Positions 37,995 to 46,987 of a DNA stretch of 64,000 nucleotides are shown here, one piece after another (position 1 is the first letter of the stretch; every line of letters starts with the position of its first letter). The DNA is taken from contig NZ_JATACI010000003.1 in NCBI RefSeq assembly GCF_037892195.1, positions 1 to 64,000 of the forward strand, read 5' to 3'. This DNA is from Yoonia sp. GPGPB17. GTDB taxonomy: Bacteria; Pseudomonadota; Alphaproteobacteria; Rhodobacterales; Rhodobacteraceae. The notes under the pieces are model-generated. The model searched no databases, was not told the DNA's origin, and saw only the letters and a list, made by a program, of their open reading frames with translations. The position numbers and the translations under genes are program-made.

Positions 37995-39092
37995 TCAGGA
38001 TGCATTCAGTTCTCGCATTGCGCAAACGCACAGGCGGGAGAGCGAAAGAAGTGACGCGGTATGCGTTCGTTCATAGCCGTGACTGGCGTCGCATCCGAAA
38101 CCCAAGAGAGCCAAGCGTACATCGTGGCCTGCATCTCGGATGGCGCGGGCATCACTAAAATATTGCGGAAATACGTCCCGAGCGTGGGCGATGCCATTGT
38201 CTTCAGCCAGGTTGACCAAACGGTGCGCGAGAATCTGATCGTATGGTCCAAAAAGATCCTTGAATGCAATGGTTACGCCATAGGGATGGCTGTTTTGACC
38301 CTCCGCGCACAGCGCAATGTCAATTGCTATCACGTCTGCAATAGCCTCATTCACGAGATGGCCTGCGCCGCCGCCTACTTCCTCCGTAACGCAAAACAAA
38401 AGCTGTACTTGACGCGCGGGGCGTATCCCAGCTTGGACGCATGCATGCACTGCAGCCATGAGCGCGGCCACACCGGCTTTATTGTCCAAGAAGCGTGACG
38501 TAATGAAGCCGGTGTCCGAGAAAAACTCTTGTGGGTCGAGCGAAACGATATCGCCTACCTCAACACCAGCCGCATGAGTGTCCGCTGCACTGTCCGAACG
38601 GATATCGAGCCGCATCTCTAGGTTGCTCCAATCGACCGGTTGCGTGTTAATCTCATCATAATGCGCGTGGCCTGAAGCCAATAACGGTAAGAATGTGCCT
38701 CGGATCGGTTCTCGGCTATGAAGCAAGGCCCGCGCGCCCTCGACTGATCGAGCAGGCAGGCTACCAAGAGGGGTCAACGAGACGCGACCATTGGGTTTGA
38801 TTTGCGTTACCATAGCGCCCAATGTGTCGAGATGCGCGGCAAATCCCAATTCATGGTTCACCGACGAATCGTGTCCTTCAAAGGTTGCCTTTAGCGCCCC
38901 AGAGCGCGTGACACTAGTGGGCAGCCCCAACTGCTGGAGCTCATGCCGAACAAGAAACATTACGTCCTTGGTCATGCCCACTGGGCTTGGCGTCGCTAAC
39001 AAGCGCTTAAGCAGATTGATGAGATAGTCTTTGTCGATATCCGGCGGATCTTGATTTGCGATCTCTGGGATCGGAGGGACCGAGCATACCAT
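37995..39092 (-). CDS. M42-family zinc aminopeptidase / deacylase
   Basis: A 365-aa M42 peptidase. Metal ligands are in AAHLDTLG (His, Asp), FLDNKAG (Asp), VTEEVGGGAGH (catalytic and metal Glu) and the C-terminal GFGCDASHGYERTHT (His). M42 enzymes remove N-terminal amino acids or acyl groups from small peptides. GAGGAAA precedes the ATG. It is the last gene of the minus-strand biosynthetic-looking cluster, 17 bp after the oxygenase, and follows an acetyltransferase gene. It could unmask an acetyl- or aminoacyl-protected intermediate, which is inference. The frame is intact. Confidence 0.82.
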   Translation of the reverse strand: MVCSVPPIPEIANQDPPDIDKDYLINLLKRLLATPSPVGMTKDVMFLVRHELQQLGLPTSVTRSGALKATFEGHDSSVNHELGFAAHLDTLGAMVTQIKPNGRVSLTPLGSLPARSVEGARALLHSREPIRGTFLPLLASGHAHYDEINTQPVDWSNLEMRLDIRSDSAADTHAAGVEVGDIVSLDPQEFFSDTGFITSRFLDNKAGVAALMAAVHACVQAGIRPARQVQLLFCVTEEVGGGAGHLVNEAIADVIAIDIALCAEGQNSHPYGVTIAFKDLFGPYDQILAHRLVNLAEDNGIAHARDVFPQYFSDARAIRDAGHDVRLALLGFGCDASHGYERTHTASLLSLSRLCVCAMRELNAS

Positions 39093-39109
39093 GTGATATT
39101 TCCTCGCCC

Positions 39110-39918
39110 TCAGAAACGAGGGCTCATCGGCGTGAAGTCAATTACCAATGTATGTCGCCAGCCTTCGGTCGCGGCACCATCGAGGACAACTCCTGATACG
39201 TGATGTGAGACCTGAGGGTCGTGCACAGCGTAGCTTTCTAGCCGTTCTTCGAGCGTGAAGCTCGCCCGGATTCTCCTGCAGGTGTATCGACTGGTAACTT
39301 TCCGACCTGCGATACTTCAGCAACTGTGTTGTCTCCGCCGCTTATGCCGCATCGATCAATCAAATGGATGAAGGTGTAATGTTCGCCATCCTGATGGAGG
39401 CAATCGGGAGTGATTTTGGCTATTGGATAGGTACGATTTACATAGAGCCGCATCAACGCAACCCCAACTTGGATCGGGGCGCTGCGATCAAAGCCTTGCC
39501 ATACTGTACGATCAAAGTTGTCGACGATCACCTCGGCCAAATCGCCACTATTGCAGATTTGGGCGGGGAGCGGCGGAAAGAGCCGCGACTTATCGCCAAG
39601 TTCGGGGTTAAAGTCTCCTTGGTAGTATTCGCTGGCCTCCCTGCCGTCGGAATTGCACGTGTTGGGGAACCAATGCAGAGCCTTGCTCCAGGGAAGCAGT
39701 AGCGCACGGCCATAGCAACGGAAACGGGTCGAACCGTCGCCGTAAGGATCTGCTTCGAGATCGAGACAGGTTTGATGCAAGGTTGCAAAGAAGGTGCTGT
39801 AGCTCTCATTCAGCCGGAAGGGTTCGAACCCATGCAACTGCAACCCTGCGCCTGGAACCGCTTCAACGCCTGCGTCAGTTGGGGACGACAACTCCCTATT
39901 CAGATGTATTTGTGACAT
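39110..39918 (-). CDS. Fe(II)/2-oxoglutarate dioxygenase (isoleucine-dioxygenase-like), frameshifted
   Basis: A member of the 2OG-Fe dioxygenase family that includes free-amino-acid hydroxylases. The iron facial triad is visible: HQD in CLHQDGEHYTFIHLIDR, and a distal His in EGWRHTLVIDF. A nearby Arg would bind 2-oxoglutarate. The last part is in a shifted frame; the break is a C3 run on the plus strand (39265-39267), one base short, and restoration reads ESGASFTLEERLES. AAAGGAGG precedes the ATG. Full length would be 268 aa. The probable substrate is an amino acid or a derivative made by the neighbouring EgtD-like enzyme. Confidence 0.78.
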
Positions 39919-39969
39919 TCTGACCTCCTTTTTTGCGATTGCTCTTTGCGGTTCGTAACGCGCTCTCGA

Positions 39970-41356
39970 CTAGAAAATTTCTAGCGATACTGGTGTGTTA
40001 CGATGAAGAAACATCAAATCCATACGATCTATAACGTCGGTCGGCCCTTCGATCTGTCCAGCCCTAGCGAGATACGACACTCGATGACCGCCGAAAAAGA
40101 CTTCCGCCAATGTGGATGCGTGAAGCCGCACAGAGCTATCTGTTGCAATTGGCTGTTTGGCTACTCATGCGGCACTGGGCACGACCGTCCGAAGTGACAA
40201 AGATGCAGTATAGACCGGCCACGTCATCCGGTCCCTCTAGCGCAATATCAATCTTCCCAGAGATTGCATATCTGCGCGCGGAAAGCGCGTTTGCGACGTC
40301 CAGAAACCTAAGGTGTAATCCTTCGGATACGGTCGTTTTGATCATCCGAGAGTCTCTAGCAAGCGCTATGATTGGATCCGGGTATGGTCGAAAGGGCGCG
40401 CGCAACGTAGAGACAAGGTCGTGATTTGCTGCAAACCTCCAAAGCTCCAATTCCGCTGCTACATCGGTGCCAAATATCTCGCGAATGAATAACACACCCC
40501 CGTCATTGGAATCCTGCTTCTCCGAGTTGGTGTGAAACAAGAGATATCCGACAACCTCCTCGCCGCGCAGGGCCAGTGCGTATCTAAGGCACGCGCCAGG
40601 GAAACTCCCGAATGGTGAGGCAACGAGCTGCCGCGCTTCCCACCAATCTGTGCTTCGCCGAAATACACCTGGTCGTTTGTCAAGATTGCGATCATAGAGC
40701 GCGCGCGCCGAGTCAAGAAACGTGGCGCGGTCAACCATCACGATCATTGGATCACCCAAACACGGACCCAAGAATTCTAGGCAAGCCGTTATCTGATGTG
40801 TTGCGACCTTCACTGCGCTTCCAAAACCAAATCGGCGATAGATCGTGGGCTCCGTCGCCCAAAGAGCAGCCATAGTCTGGCCCCGTGCCCGCGCATTTTG
40901 CAAGCCGTGTGAAAGCATCTGCCGTAAAAGACCGCGGCGACGATGCGTCGGCCGCACTGATACTGCTGTCACGCCTGCCATCTCGATCCGACCACCTGGT
41001 ACAACCATATCAAGATCGTAGAGACCGAGTGTTGCGACCATTTGATGGCACGGCCCTTTGAACACTTCGGTTTCGGGTTGATTCTGGTTGGTAACGTGCG
41101 GCAACCGTGTGTCATAAACGCAGAAGCATCTGTCGCTGCGCAGCACGCGGGCGAGCCGGGTTCGGCAGGATGTCTGGGTATCCTCCAGACAACTGATGTC
41201 CATAACATCGACGAAGGCATCGAAAGCGTCCGCAACGAGCTGCTCGACAACGTAGTTGGTGTGCTTTGTCACCTCTCCGCCAAGCTCAATATTATCGGGC
41301 ACATGTACTACAGTGCCCTGTGATTGACGTCCCAAGTTGTGCAAATGTTGCGCCAC
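39970..41356 (-). CDS. Eis-like GNAT N-acetyltransferase with SCP2-like C-terminus (frameshifted)
   Basis: The N-terminal GNAT domain has the acetyl-CoA loop VRPTHRRRGLLRQML near residue 135. A second GNAT-like domain follows, and then an SCP2-like end, the layout of Eis-family acetyltransferases that modify amines. The first frame stops at 40136. Shifting by one base near 40142 recovers TDSSVRLHASTLAEVFFGG and a natural end at 39970 (about 461 aa), the expected Eis tail. This break is an extra A and is not at GCCGGC. The GTG start is 5 bp after the EgtD-like stop. It probably acetylates an amine in the pathway product. Confidence 0.75.
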
Positions 41357-41361
41357 TTTAT

Positions 41362-42414
41362 CTAACCTGCCTCGAAAAGAACGAGGGCGTACCAGTCCTG
41401 CTCATCTGTGAAACGGGCAATCGGGAAAAGTCCGATTGCCTCCGTTTGCGCGGTGACGTCGTCCAGCACAAACTTACGCTGATATGCAGTACGAATTGTT
41501 TCACCTTTGGCAAAATGCGCCTCTAGCCCCAGGGCCTCCAGTCGCACAACTTGATCCTTAAGGCTCCTCTGGTGGGTTTCGTTCCGAGAGAGTTCCGAGT
41601 GGTAGCGAACCACGAACTCGAAAGCATTGGGATCAAAATCTCCTGCAAAACTGCGATTGAGACTCATCAATGCATTTGCGCTATGACGTTGGGTCTCAGA
41701 GTTCGAATAAGCTGCTTTTACGATTTCCGGATCCTTAACCAGGTCGAAGGCGATAAGAATCTGATCACCCTTACTGACTTGGCTTCGCCAAAAGCGAAGC
41801 AAGGAAAAATCGTCAAGCTGACTAATAGTGCTGCCAAGAAGCATGAAGAGTTTCGGGATCTCTGTGGCGTGGACTACCTCTTGGATCGCTTGTTCGAATG
41901 TTCCAGCGAGACAGCGGATGCGTGCGCCAGGCAGCATATCGGCCAAGACCTGCGCACCTTCATACATCAGTTTCTCATTGATGTCATTTGGCATGTAGTA
42001 GAGCGCGCTATGCTGCTGCTGGACAGATCGTAAAAGCCCAGCATTCTTCTTGCCGCTACCGCTGCCCAGTTCTACTACCAGTGGGGAAACGGTTAGCCTT
42101 GCAATGTCTTCGTTGTGGCGGTCGAGCAGTTCGCATTCTTTGCGTGCAAGGTAGTAGCTCTTTGCATCGACGATTTCGTCACCGATCGCAGATCCGAGAT
42201 CGTCATAGAGAAATACGGCGGGTACATATTTGGTCACACCAGTCAATGCTTGGCGCAATTCATCGATCTGTTCAGGTGCATATCCAGCGGTCGCTTCATT
42301 CGAGGCGCGCCAGACATCGACACGCGGGTGCCCTTCGTCACTTGCGATGATGGTGTTGTTAGTGCTCATGGCTTTCATTTTTTCAGCGTTAAAGCCGAGG
42401 TCGCTGGCGTTCAT
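41362..42414 (-). CDS. EgtD-like SAM-dependent amino-acid N-methyltransferase
   Basis: A 350-aa relative of EgtD, which trimethylates histidine to hercynine. Typical parts are KYVPAVFLYDDLGSAIGDEI, KSYYLARKECELL, the SAM loop VVELGSGSGKK, and the region LMLLGSTISQLDD where EgtD has GSTIGN. The C-terminal RKFVLDDV block also fits. Whether the substrate is histidine cannot be settled by eye. AGGAGA precedes the ATG. The gene sits between an SDR and an Eis-like acetyltransferase with two oxygenases nearby. No sulfoxide synthase (EgtB) is present, so this is not an ergothioneine operon. Confidence 0.8.
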   Translation of the reverse strand: MNASDLGFNAEKMKAMSTNNTIIASDEGHPRVDVWRASNEATAGYAPEQIDELRQALTGVTKYVPAVFLYDDLGSAIGDEIVDAKSYYLARKECELLDRHNEDIARLTVSPLVVELGSGSGKKNAGLLRSVQQQHSALYYMPNDINEKLMYEGAQVLADMLPGARIRCLAGTFEQAIQEVVHATEIPKLFMLLGSTISQLDDFSLLRFWRSQVSKGDQILIAFDLVKDPEIVKAAYSNSETQRHSANALMSLNRSFAGDFDPNAFEFVVRYHSELSRNETHQRSLKDQVVRLEALGLEAHFAKGETIRTAYQRKFVLDDVTAQTEAIGLFPIARFTDEQDWYALVLFEAG

Positions 42415-42462
42415 GGGAAGTCTCCTATGTCATAACTTCATTTATTGCGCCGCGACGACTAC

Positions 42463-43266
42463 CTAGCGCGCGGTTTGGGCGGTTGTTCCGCCGTCGATAA
42501 TGATTTCGGTTCCAGTGATGTAAGCGGACTGCTCTGATAGCAGAAAGATAACACTATCAACGACATCACCAATCCGAGCTGTTCGGTTCAATAGCGAGGC
42601 CTCAGCACGCGCGGCCCAATCGGTTTCTGTAAGACTCTCCGCCATGCTGGTCGGAATCGCGCTTGGGCAAATGCAATTGAATCGGATATCTTGATCTGCC
42701 CACTCAATGGCCGCGCACTTGGACATCAACAGTACCGCTGCCTTGCTTGCAGAGTAAGCAGCATATCCGCCTGCGCTTCCAACAAATCCGCCAGTTGAGG
42801 CTATTGTCACCACCCGTCCTTGCTTTCGACGGGTCATGAGAGGAAGCGCGGTTTGCAATCCGAGCAGCACCCCTTTGACGTTGACATCAAAGGTGCGCTG
42901 CAATGTCTCCTCGCTCATGGTCGCTATCGGCTCGCAAATTAGTATACCAGCGTTATTCACAAGCATGTCTAGGCCGCCCAGATTCGCTAAAGTAACCGTT
43001 AACCGGTCCCAATCCGAGCGGTTGGTGACATCTAGGTGGTGAAACTCGATCACTTTGCCATTGGAGCGCGCCACCGCCGACACATTGGCACCAGCCTCTG
43101 AGTCGATATCGCCAATTAAGACCTCCGCACCAAGAGCGGCTAAACGTTCCGCAATGGCACGGCCAAGGCCTTTAGCTCCGCCCGTGACCAGCACACGCTG
43201 ACCATCGAACATTCGTTCACTTGTAAGCTTGTCGAACAGCCCCTTTGGTGCGGATGAAACCGTCAA
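42463..43266 (-). CDS. Short-chain dehydrogenase/reductase
   Basis: A classical SDR, 267 aa. The cofactor motif is TGGAKGLG near residue 29, NNAG near residue 106, and the catalytic Tyr and Lys are in YAAYSASKAA. The C-terminal EIIIDGG is typical of the family. An aspartate after strand 2 (IGDIDSE) suggests NAD(H) preference. The start overlaps the oxygenase stop by 4 bp. In context it would oxidise or reduce a hydroxyl group introduced by one of the oxygenases, which is inference. The frame is intact. Confidence 0.85.
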   Translation of the reverse strand: MTVSSAPKGLFDKLTSERMFDGQRVLVTGGAKGLGRAIAERLAALGAEVLIGDIDSEAGANVSAVARSNGKVIEFHHLDVTNRSDWDRLTVTLANLGGLDMLVNNAGILICEPIATMSEETLQRTFDVNVKGVLLGLQTALPLMTRRKQGRVVTIASTGGFVGSAGGYAAYSASKAAVLLMSKCAAIEWADQDIRFNCICPSAIPTSMAESLTETDWAARAEASLLNRTARIGDVVDSVIFLLSEQSAYITGTEIIIDGGTTAQTAR

Positions 43267-44081
43267 CTGTAAAGTGCATCTGCTGTAGTGCCATAGGTCT
43301 GGTAGGGCACACTCTGAAACCCAAGATTAACAACCCAACGGCTTACGCCAGATCGCGTCAAAGGCATGACGCGATGTAAATTGTCACCAGCGTTTAAGAG
43401 GTAGGCGTCACCTGCTTCAAGTTGATCAGTCTTCACCAGACCACTCGCATGGCATTCGGTCACTAGATCATCGATATTTTCGCTTGGAGAGCGCCGGTGA
43501 CTAGCGCAAAGGTCTACCCAATCCGGAATAAATTGAACTTCCCCACCTGCATCAGCGGGGGCGCTCTTTAGACAGATTACTAAGGCAAATGCGGGATCAT
43601 CTATGTGCCAACCGTGGGTATCACCTGGTTGTTCCAGCATATTGGCGACCAGAAATTCACCCTCATGCGAGCAACTATATACAGACGACTGTGTGATTTC
43701 GGCGATCATGTCGCGGATGGCATGATGAAAATATAGGCTGAATATCAACGGCGATTCCCTGGAAATTTGTCTTCCGCTAAGCACTGCCATATTGCGTGGG
43801 CTTTCATAGCCTGGCATCGAAAAATCTTTTCGCATCGCTTTCTCGCGTAGCCGCGTGAGTTCATCAGTCAAAGTCACGACAGCTGGTTTCTCGAGAAAAC
43901 CAGGCAGAGCCGCATAGCCACAAGCTCCATACGCTTCCCGTGCATCTGCAAGAAGCTTATAGTCATTATGTCGAATAAGGTTTTTAGTTAGAATCCTGTG
44001 CGGAGTGAGGTCAGATTCCAAATCGAAACCCACACTCATATTTCCGCATAAATCATCCGCTGCATTTGACACATTGCTCAT
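43263..44081 (-). CDS. HalD/ArpA-like Fe(II)/2-oxoglutarate oxygenase
   Basis: A 272-aa member of the HalD/ArpA-like non-haem iron oxygenase group. Facial-triad residues are HID in THGWHIDDPAFAL and the distal His in DNLHRVMPLTR, with a following Arg in SGVSRWVVNLGF for 2-oxoglutarate. HID retains the Asp ligand, which predicts hydroxylation or desaturation; HalD-type halogenases have Gly there. It is the first gene of the probable biosynthetic operon, with 216 bp to the exporter gene upstream, where the promoter should lie. The frame is intact. Confidence 0.75.
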   Translation of the reverse strand: MSNVSNAADDLCGNMSVGFDLESDLTPHRILTKNLIRHNDYKLLADAREAYGACGYAALPGFLEKPAVVTLTDELTRLREKAMRKDFSMPGYESPRNMAVLSGRQISRESPLIFSLYFHHAIRDMIAEITQSSVYSCSHEGEFLVANMLEQPGDTHGWHIDDPAFALVICLKSAPADAGGEVQFIPDWVDLCASHRRSPSENIDDLVTECHASGLVKTDQLEAGDAYLLNAGDNLHRVMPLTRSGVSRWVVNLGFQSVPYQTYGTTADALYS

Positions 44082-44297
44082 TTCGCACCTCTTACGCTTC
44101 GCTAATTCTTATGAGAATTGCGGAGACAAAGAATTGGATTATTTGAGATCTGATATTGCGGTTCAAGACAACCACAGGTTTATGTGTCTTTGCAATGCAT
44201 ACTTGATTTACAAATTGTGACTCTACACTAAGTTTCCCGCAACTGAACACCTACATTTCTTCCCACGAGTTGAGCAGATGTATGAAAAACTGCGGAG

Positions 44298-45448
44298 CTA
44301 TGAACGCCCCAGCTTCCGCCACAAAATTGCAGCCGCGCACGTGCTAACCGCGATAAGAAACCAAAATGCCCAACTGGCGTTGATGGCCAATAGCGCACCT
44401 GTAGTAGCGGGCCCGGCAATTCCGCCGAGCGCATATGCCATGGCGAAAGCAGCACTCCCAGCTACCAACGTACTGCCCGTGTGGTTTTGTCCGAGAAGCG
44501 TTAGGGCTGACGTGTAGACGCCGAAAAATGCGGCTCCAGCCGCAGCTGAGACCAACCAGAGTAAAGAGCTAGAGACTGGTATGTAGAGAAGCACGAAAAA
44601 GCTTAAACTGGTAGCGGCGAGGCATCCGATAGCGACCGCCCACCGGTTCACTCGGTCTAACAGCCAGCCAAGTGCGGGTTGCGCAACTATCATGCCGACA
44701 TGGATTACTGTGACAAAGATCGCTGCCTCGCCCTGAGTTAGACCTTCATTGACAAAATAAAGCGGCAGAATTGCAATTGCCGTACTGTCGAATATGCCGA
44801 AAATAATGACTAGGACTATCAAGTGAGGCGACAACGTGAAAAAAGCCCCGATCTCGCGCAAGATCACAGGTTCTGGCTCCGCTTTTGCACGCCGGGCCAA
44901 TATCGCAAACAGCATCGCTACAAGTGCGACGAATGATGCGCATATCGAGAACGCGAGGCCGTCTTCTGTGCCAAAAACAGCTATGCCAAGCGGGCCTATT
45001 GCAAACCCGAAAGACATTCCAGCACCGTAGACACCTGTAACTCTCCCGCGAACTCTGTCATTCGCAGCAGCGTTCAACCAAGCTTCGCCTAGGACGTAAA
45101 TTGTGTTCACGCAATAGCCGAGGACGAACCGCAGAAAAAACCAAAAGATCAAGTTCTCCGTCAGCGCGAATCCGACCAGCGCTGCAGCTGCTATAGCCAA
45201 TCCTGCCACGATCAAAGTGCTTAAGCACGTGCATATGCATTCAATGCTGGCAAGGTTAGAACCGAGACAACAAGTCCAACCATAAATGCAGCAGCATGAA
45301 GGCCAATCAGGCCTTCACTGAGTGCCGCGTCCTTTAGCAAGAAGGACAGCAAGGGATAAGTTAGGCCCTGTGCCGTAGCAAAGGCAGTGATCCCCAAAGT
45401 CACTGCTATGATAGAGGGCCAGTCTGTGGCTATTTCATCTCGTATCAA
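44298..45448 (-). CDS. MFS transporter (frameshifted)
   Basis: A 12-helix major facilitator of about 383 aa. The N-terminal piece (45448-45221) holds helices 1-2 and the second piece the rest, with RVRGRVTGVYGAGMSFGFAI as the conserved loop. The break is GCTTAAGC at 45219-45226; GCCGGC would give ARAGTLIVAGLA, exactly the linker expected. Lying between a LysR gene and the oxygenase operon on the same strand, it probably exports the cluster's product. MFS proteins of this type are usually drug or metabolite exporters. Confidence 0.78.
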
Positions 45449-45501
45449 GCAGTTACCCCTTTATACGACTTGGAACGGCGCGAGCGATTTGCTCATCAAC
45501 G

Positions 45502-46386
45502 TCATCTGCTCAGAACACTACGGACCTGCTGCAACTCGTCAAAAAGCCAAGTGCGAAAAGCGAGCGCTGTCTCATCAACAACCAATCTCTCATCAATTAC
45601 AAACCAATATGAGGAATGCGCGGGTAACTGGATGTTACCTACAGCCATCAGTCGTTCGTCGGAAAGTGCATCGGCGCAGTGAAAATCATTGCCCAAGGCC
45701 AAGCCACACCCTGCAATTGCCGCATCCAAACAGATCGTGTATTGACCAAACACCACTGGTAGCTTTTTGCGCCCCGCACCCTGGAGGTCAAGAATTGGGG
45801 CCCAAGACGTCCGCTGTAGATCATGAAACAGGGTTAACGTCCCGATCGGATCGGCTATGCTACTCAAAATATCTGGAGCGCCCACTGGAAAATAGTTGAA
45901 ATCGAATAGCCGCTCAACCCTGCTTTCGCGGTCGAGGATTGGCTGACCGTAGGTAATCCAAGCTTGCGCGCCCTTGTCCTGATCGCATCGAACGGGACTG
46001 GTATTGATGATATCTAGGACCAATTCTGGTACGGCATGCACTAGATTAGTTATCCGCGGCTGGAGAAAGAAAACGTAGAAAGCTGCATCAACCCTGATCC
46101 GTAGACTTTTGGGGTCCGCGTCCTGCTCAATGTACTTGCCCCCTTCTTGTAAGAGCGAGATCACGCGCGCTGCAACATGCTGATAACGCCGCCCGGCTTC
46201 GGTAAGACGGACGCAACGATTACCACGCTCAAAAAGCATGACGCCCAACTGACTTTCGAGCGCGCTGATCTGGCGACTGATCGCGGCTGGCGTTACTCCA
46301 AGCGGGTGTGCGCTCTTGGAAAAACTCTCCCGGCGCGCAGCCTCGAGAAACATTTGTAGAGCTGTTGTTGAGGGGTAACCTGCCAT
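45502..46386 (-). CDS. LysR-type transcriptional regulator (GcvA-like)
   Basis: A 294-aa LysR regulator. The N-terminal helix-turn-helix is FSKSAHPLGVTPAAISRQISALESQLG (quoted in parts: FSKSAHPLGVTPAAISRQ and ALESQLG). The effector-binding domain follows. The ATG at 46386 is chosen because the family sequence begins at TTALQMFLEAA and the longer frame upstream is unrelated. It precedes the MFS gene by 53 bp on the same strand and likely controls the exporter/biosynthesis cluster. The regulatory ligand is unknown. Confidence 0.83.
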   Translation of the reverse strand: MAGYPSTTALQMFLEAARRESFSKSAHPLGVTPAAISRQISALESQLGVMLFERGNRCVRLTEAGRRYQHVAARVISLLQEGGKYIEQDADPKSLRIRVDAAFYVFFLQPRITNLVHAVPELVLDIINTSPVRCDQDKGAQAWITYGQPILDRESRVERLFDFNYFPVGAPDILSSIADPIGTLTLFHDLQRTSWAPILDLQGAGRKKLPVVFGQYTICLDAAIAGCGLALGNDFHCADALSDERLMAVGNIQLPAHSSYWFVIDERLVVDETALAFRTWLFDELQQVRSVLSR

Positions 46387-46987
46387 CGTTCTCGAACCTA
46401 CCGCCACTGTTTGTACATATTTGGATGATCGGCCAGTATACCCCCGCAACCGATAGAAGCCTTGTAAATTAGGCACATCATATTTTGGGCCGACGCCGAT
46501 ATTATATCTTTTGCATACAACTAGAAAGTGAAATTGATGTCACGTTGACAAGTCGTCGCAAGGTGTTGTGGCAACATTCAACGTTGCAGATCAGATGCTA
46601 CATAATCTGTCTCTTTTGTTGCAGTAAATGCTATCAAAGGAGCGGCATCAAATCGTGACGGGTCCACATCTTGTCGCCATAAAGACGGATCAGGATCGAG
46701 CACATTCGCGGCAATATCCTCTATTATGCTGTTCCAAAATCGCTCCGAATTAGTTCCTCAATGCGCTTAGTCTTGGGAGCTGAATATTCGACATTGGAAC
46801 GACACAGCGATCTGCATGAATGGCATGTTTTTTTGCGGCAGTCGCTCTCCTAAGGCCAACGAGATACGATAGAATTGGCCTCTTAAAAGCAGCCGGAAAG
46901 GAGAATGACCATGTCATTCATCGCTGGCGCGGCGAGGACAATCGAAGAACTACACTTAACAGATGCTGCCCGCCAATTGAGTGACTG
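46387..46987. other. Gap between the LysR gene and the MFS-RidA gene
   Basis: About 600 bp. A 28-codon frame at 46911-46994 (MSFIAGAARTIEELHL) has a strong AAAGGAGA but no recognisable family and runs into the end of the MFS-RidA gene. It may be a truncated gene. Otherwise nothing is supported. Confidence 0.35.

Noticed and set aside
40136..40150. Eis-like gene break as another GCCGGC case
   Set aside because: The local sequence (GCAACAGATAGC on the coding strand) does not resemble GCCGGC; a single extra A explains it better.
41362..42414. Ergothioneine biosynthesis operon
   Set aside because: Only the EgtD-like gene is present; no EgtB sulfoxide synthase or EgtC/EgtE partner lies nearby.
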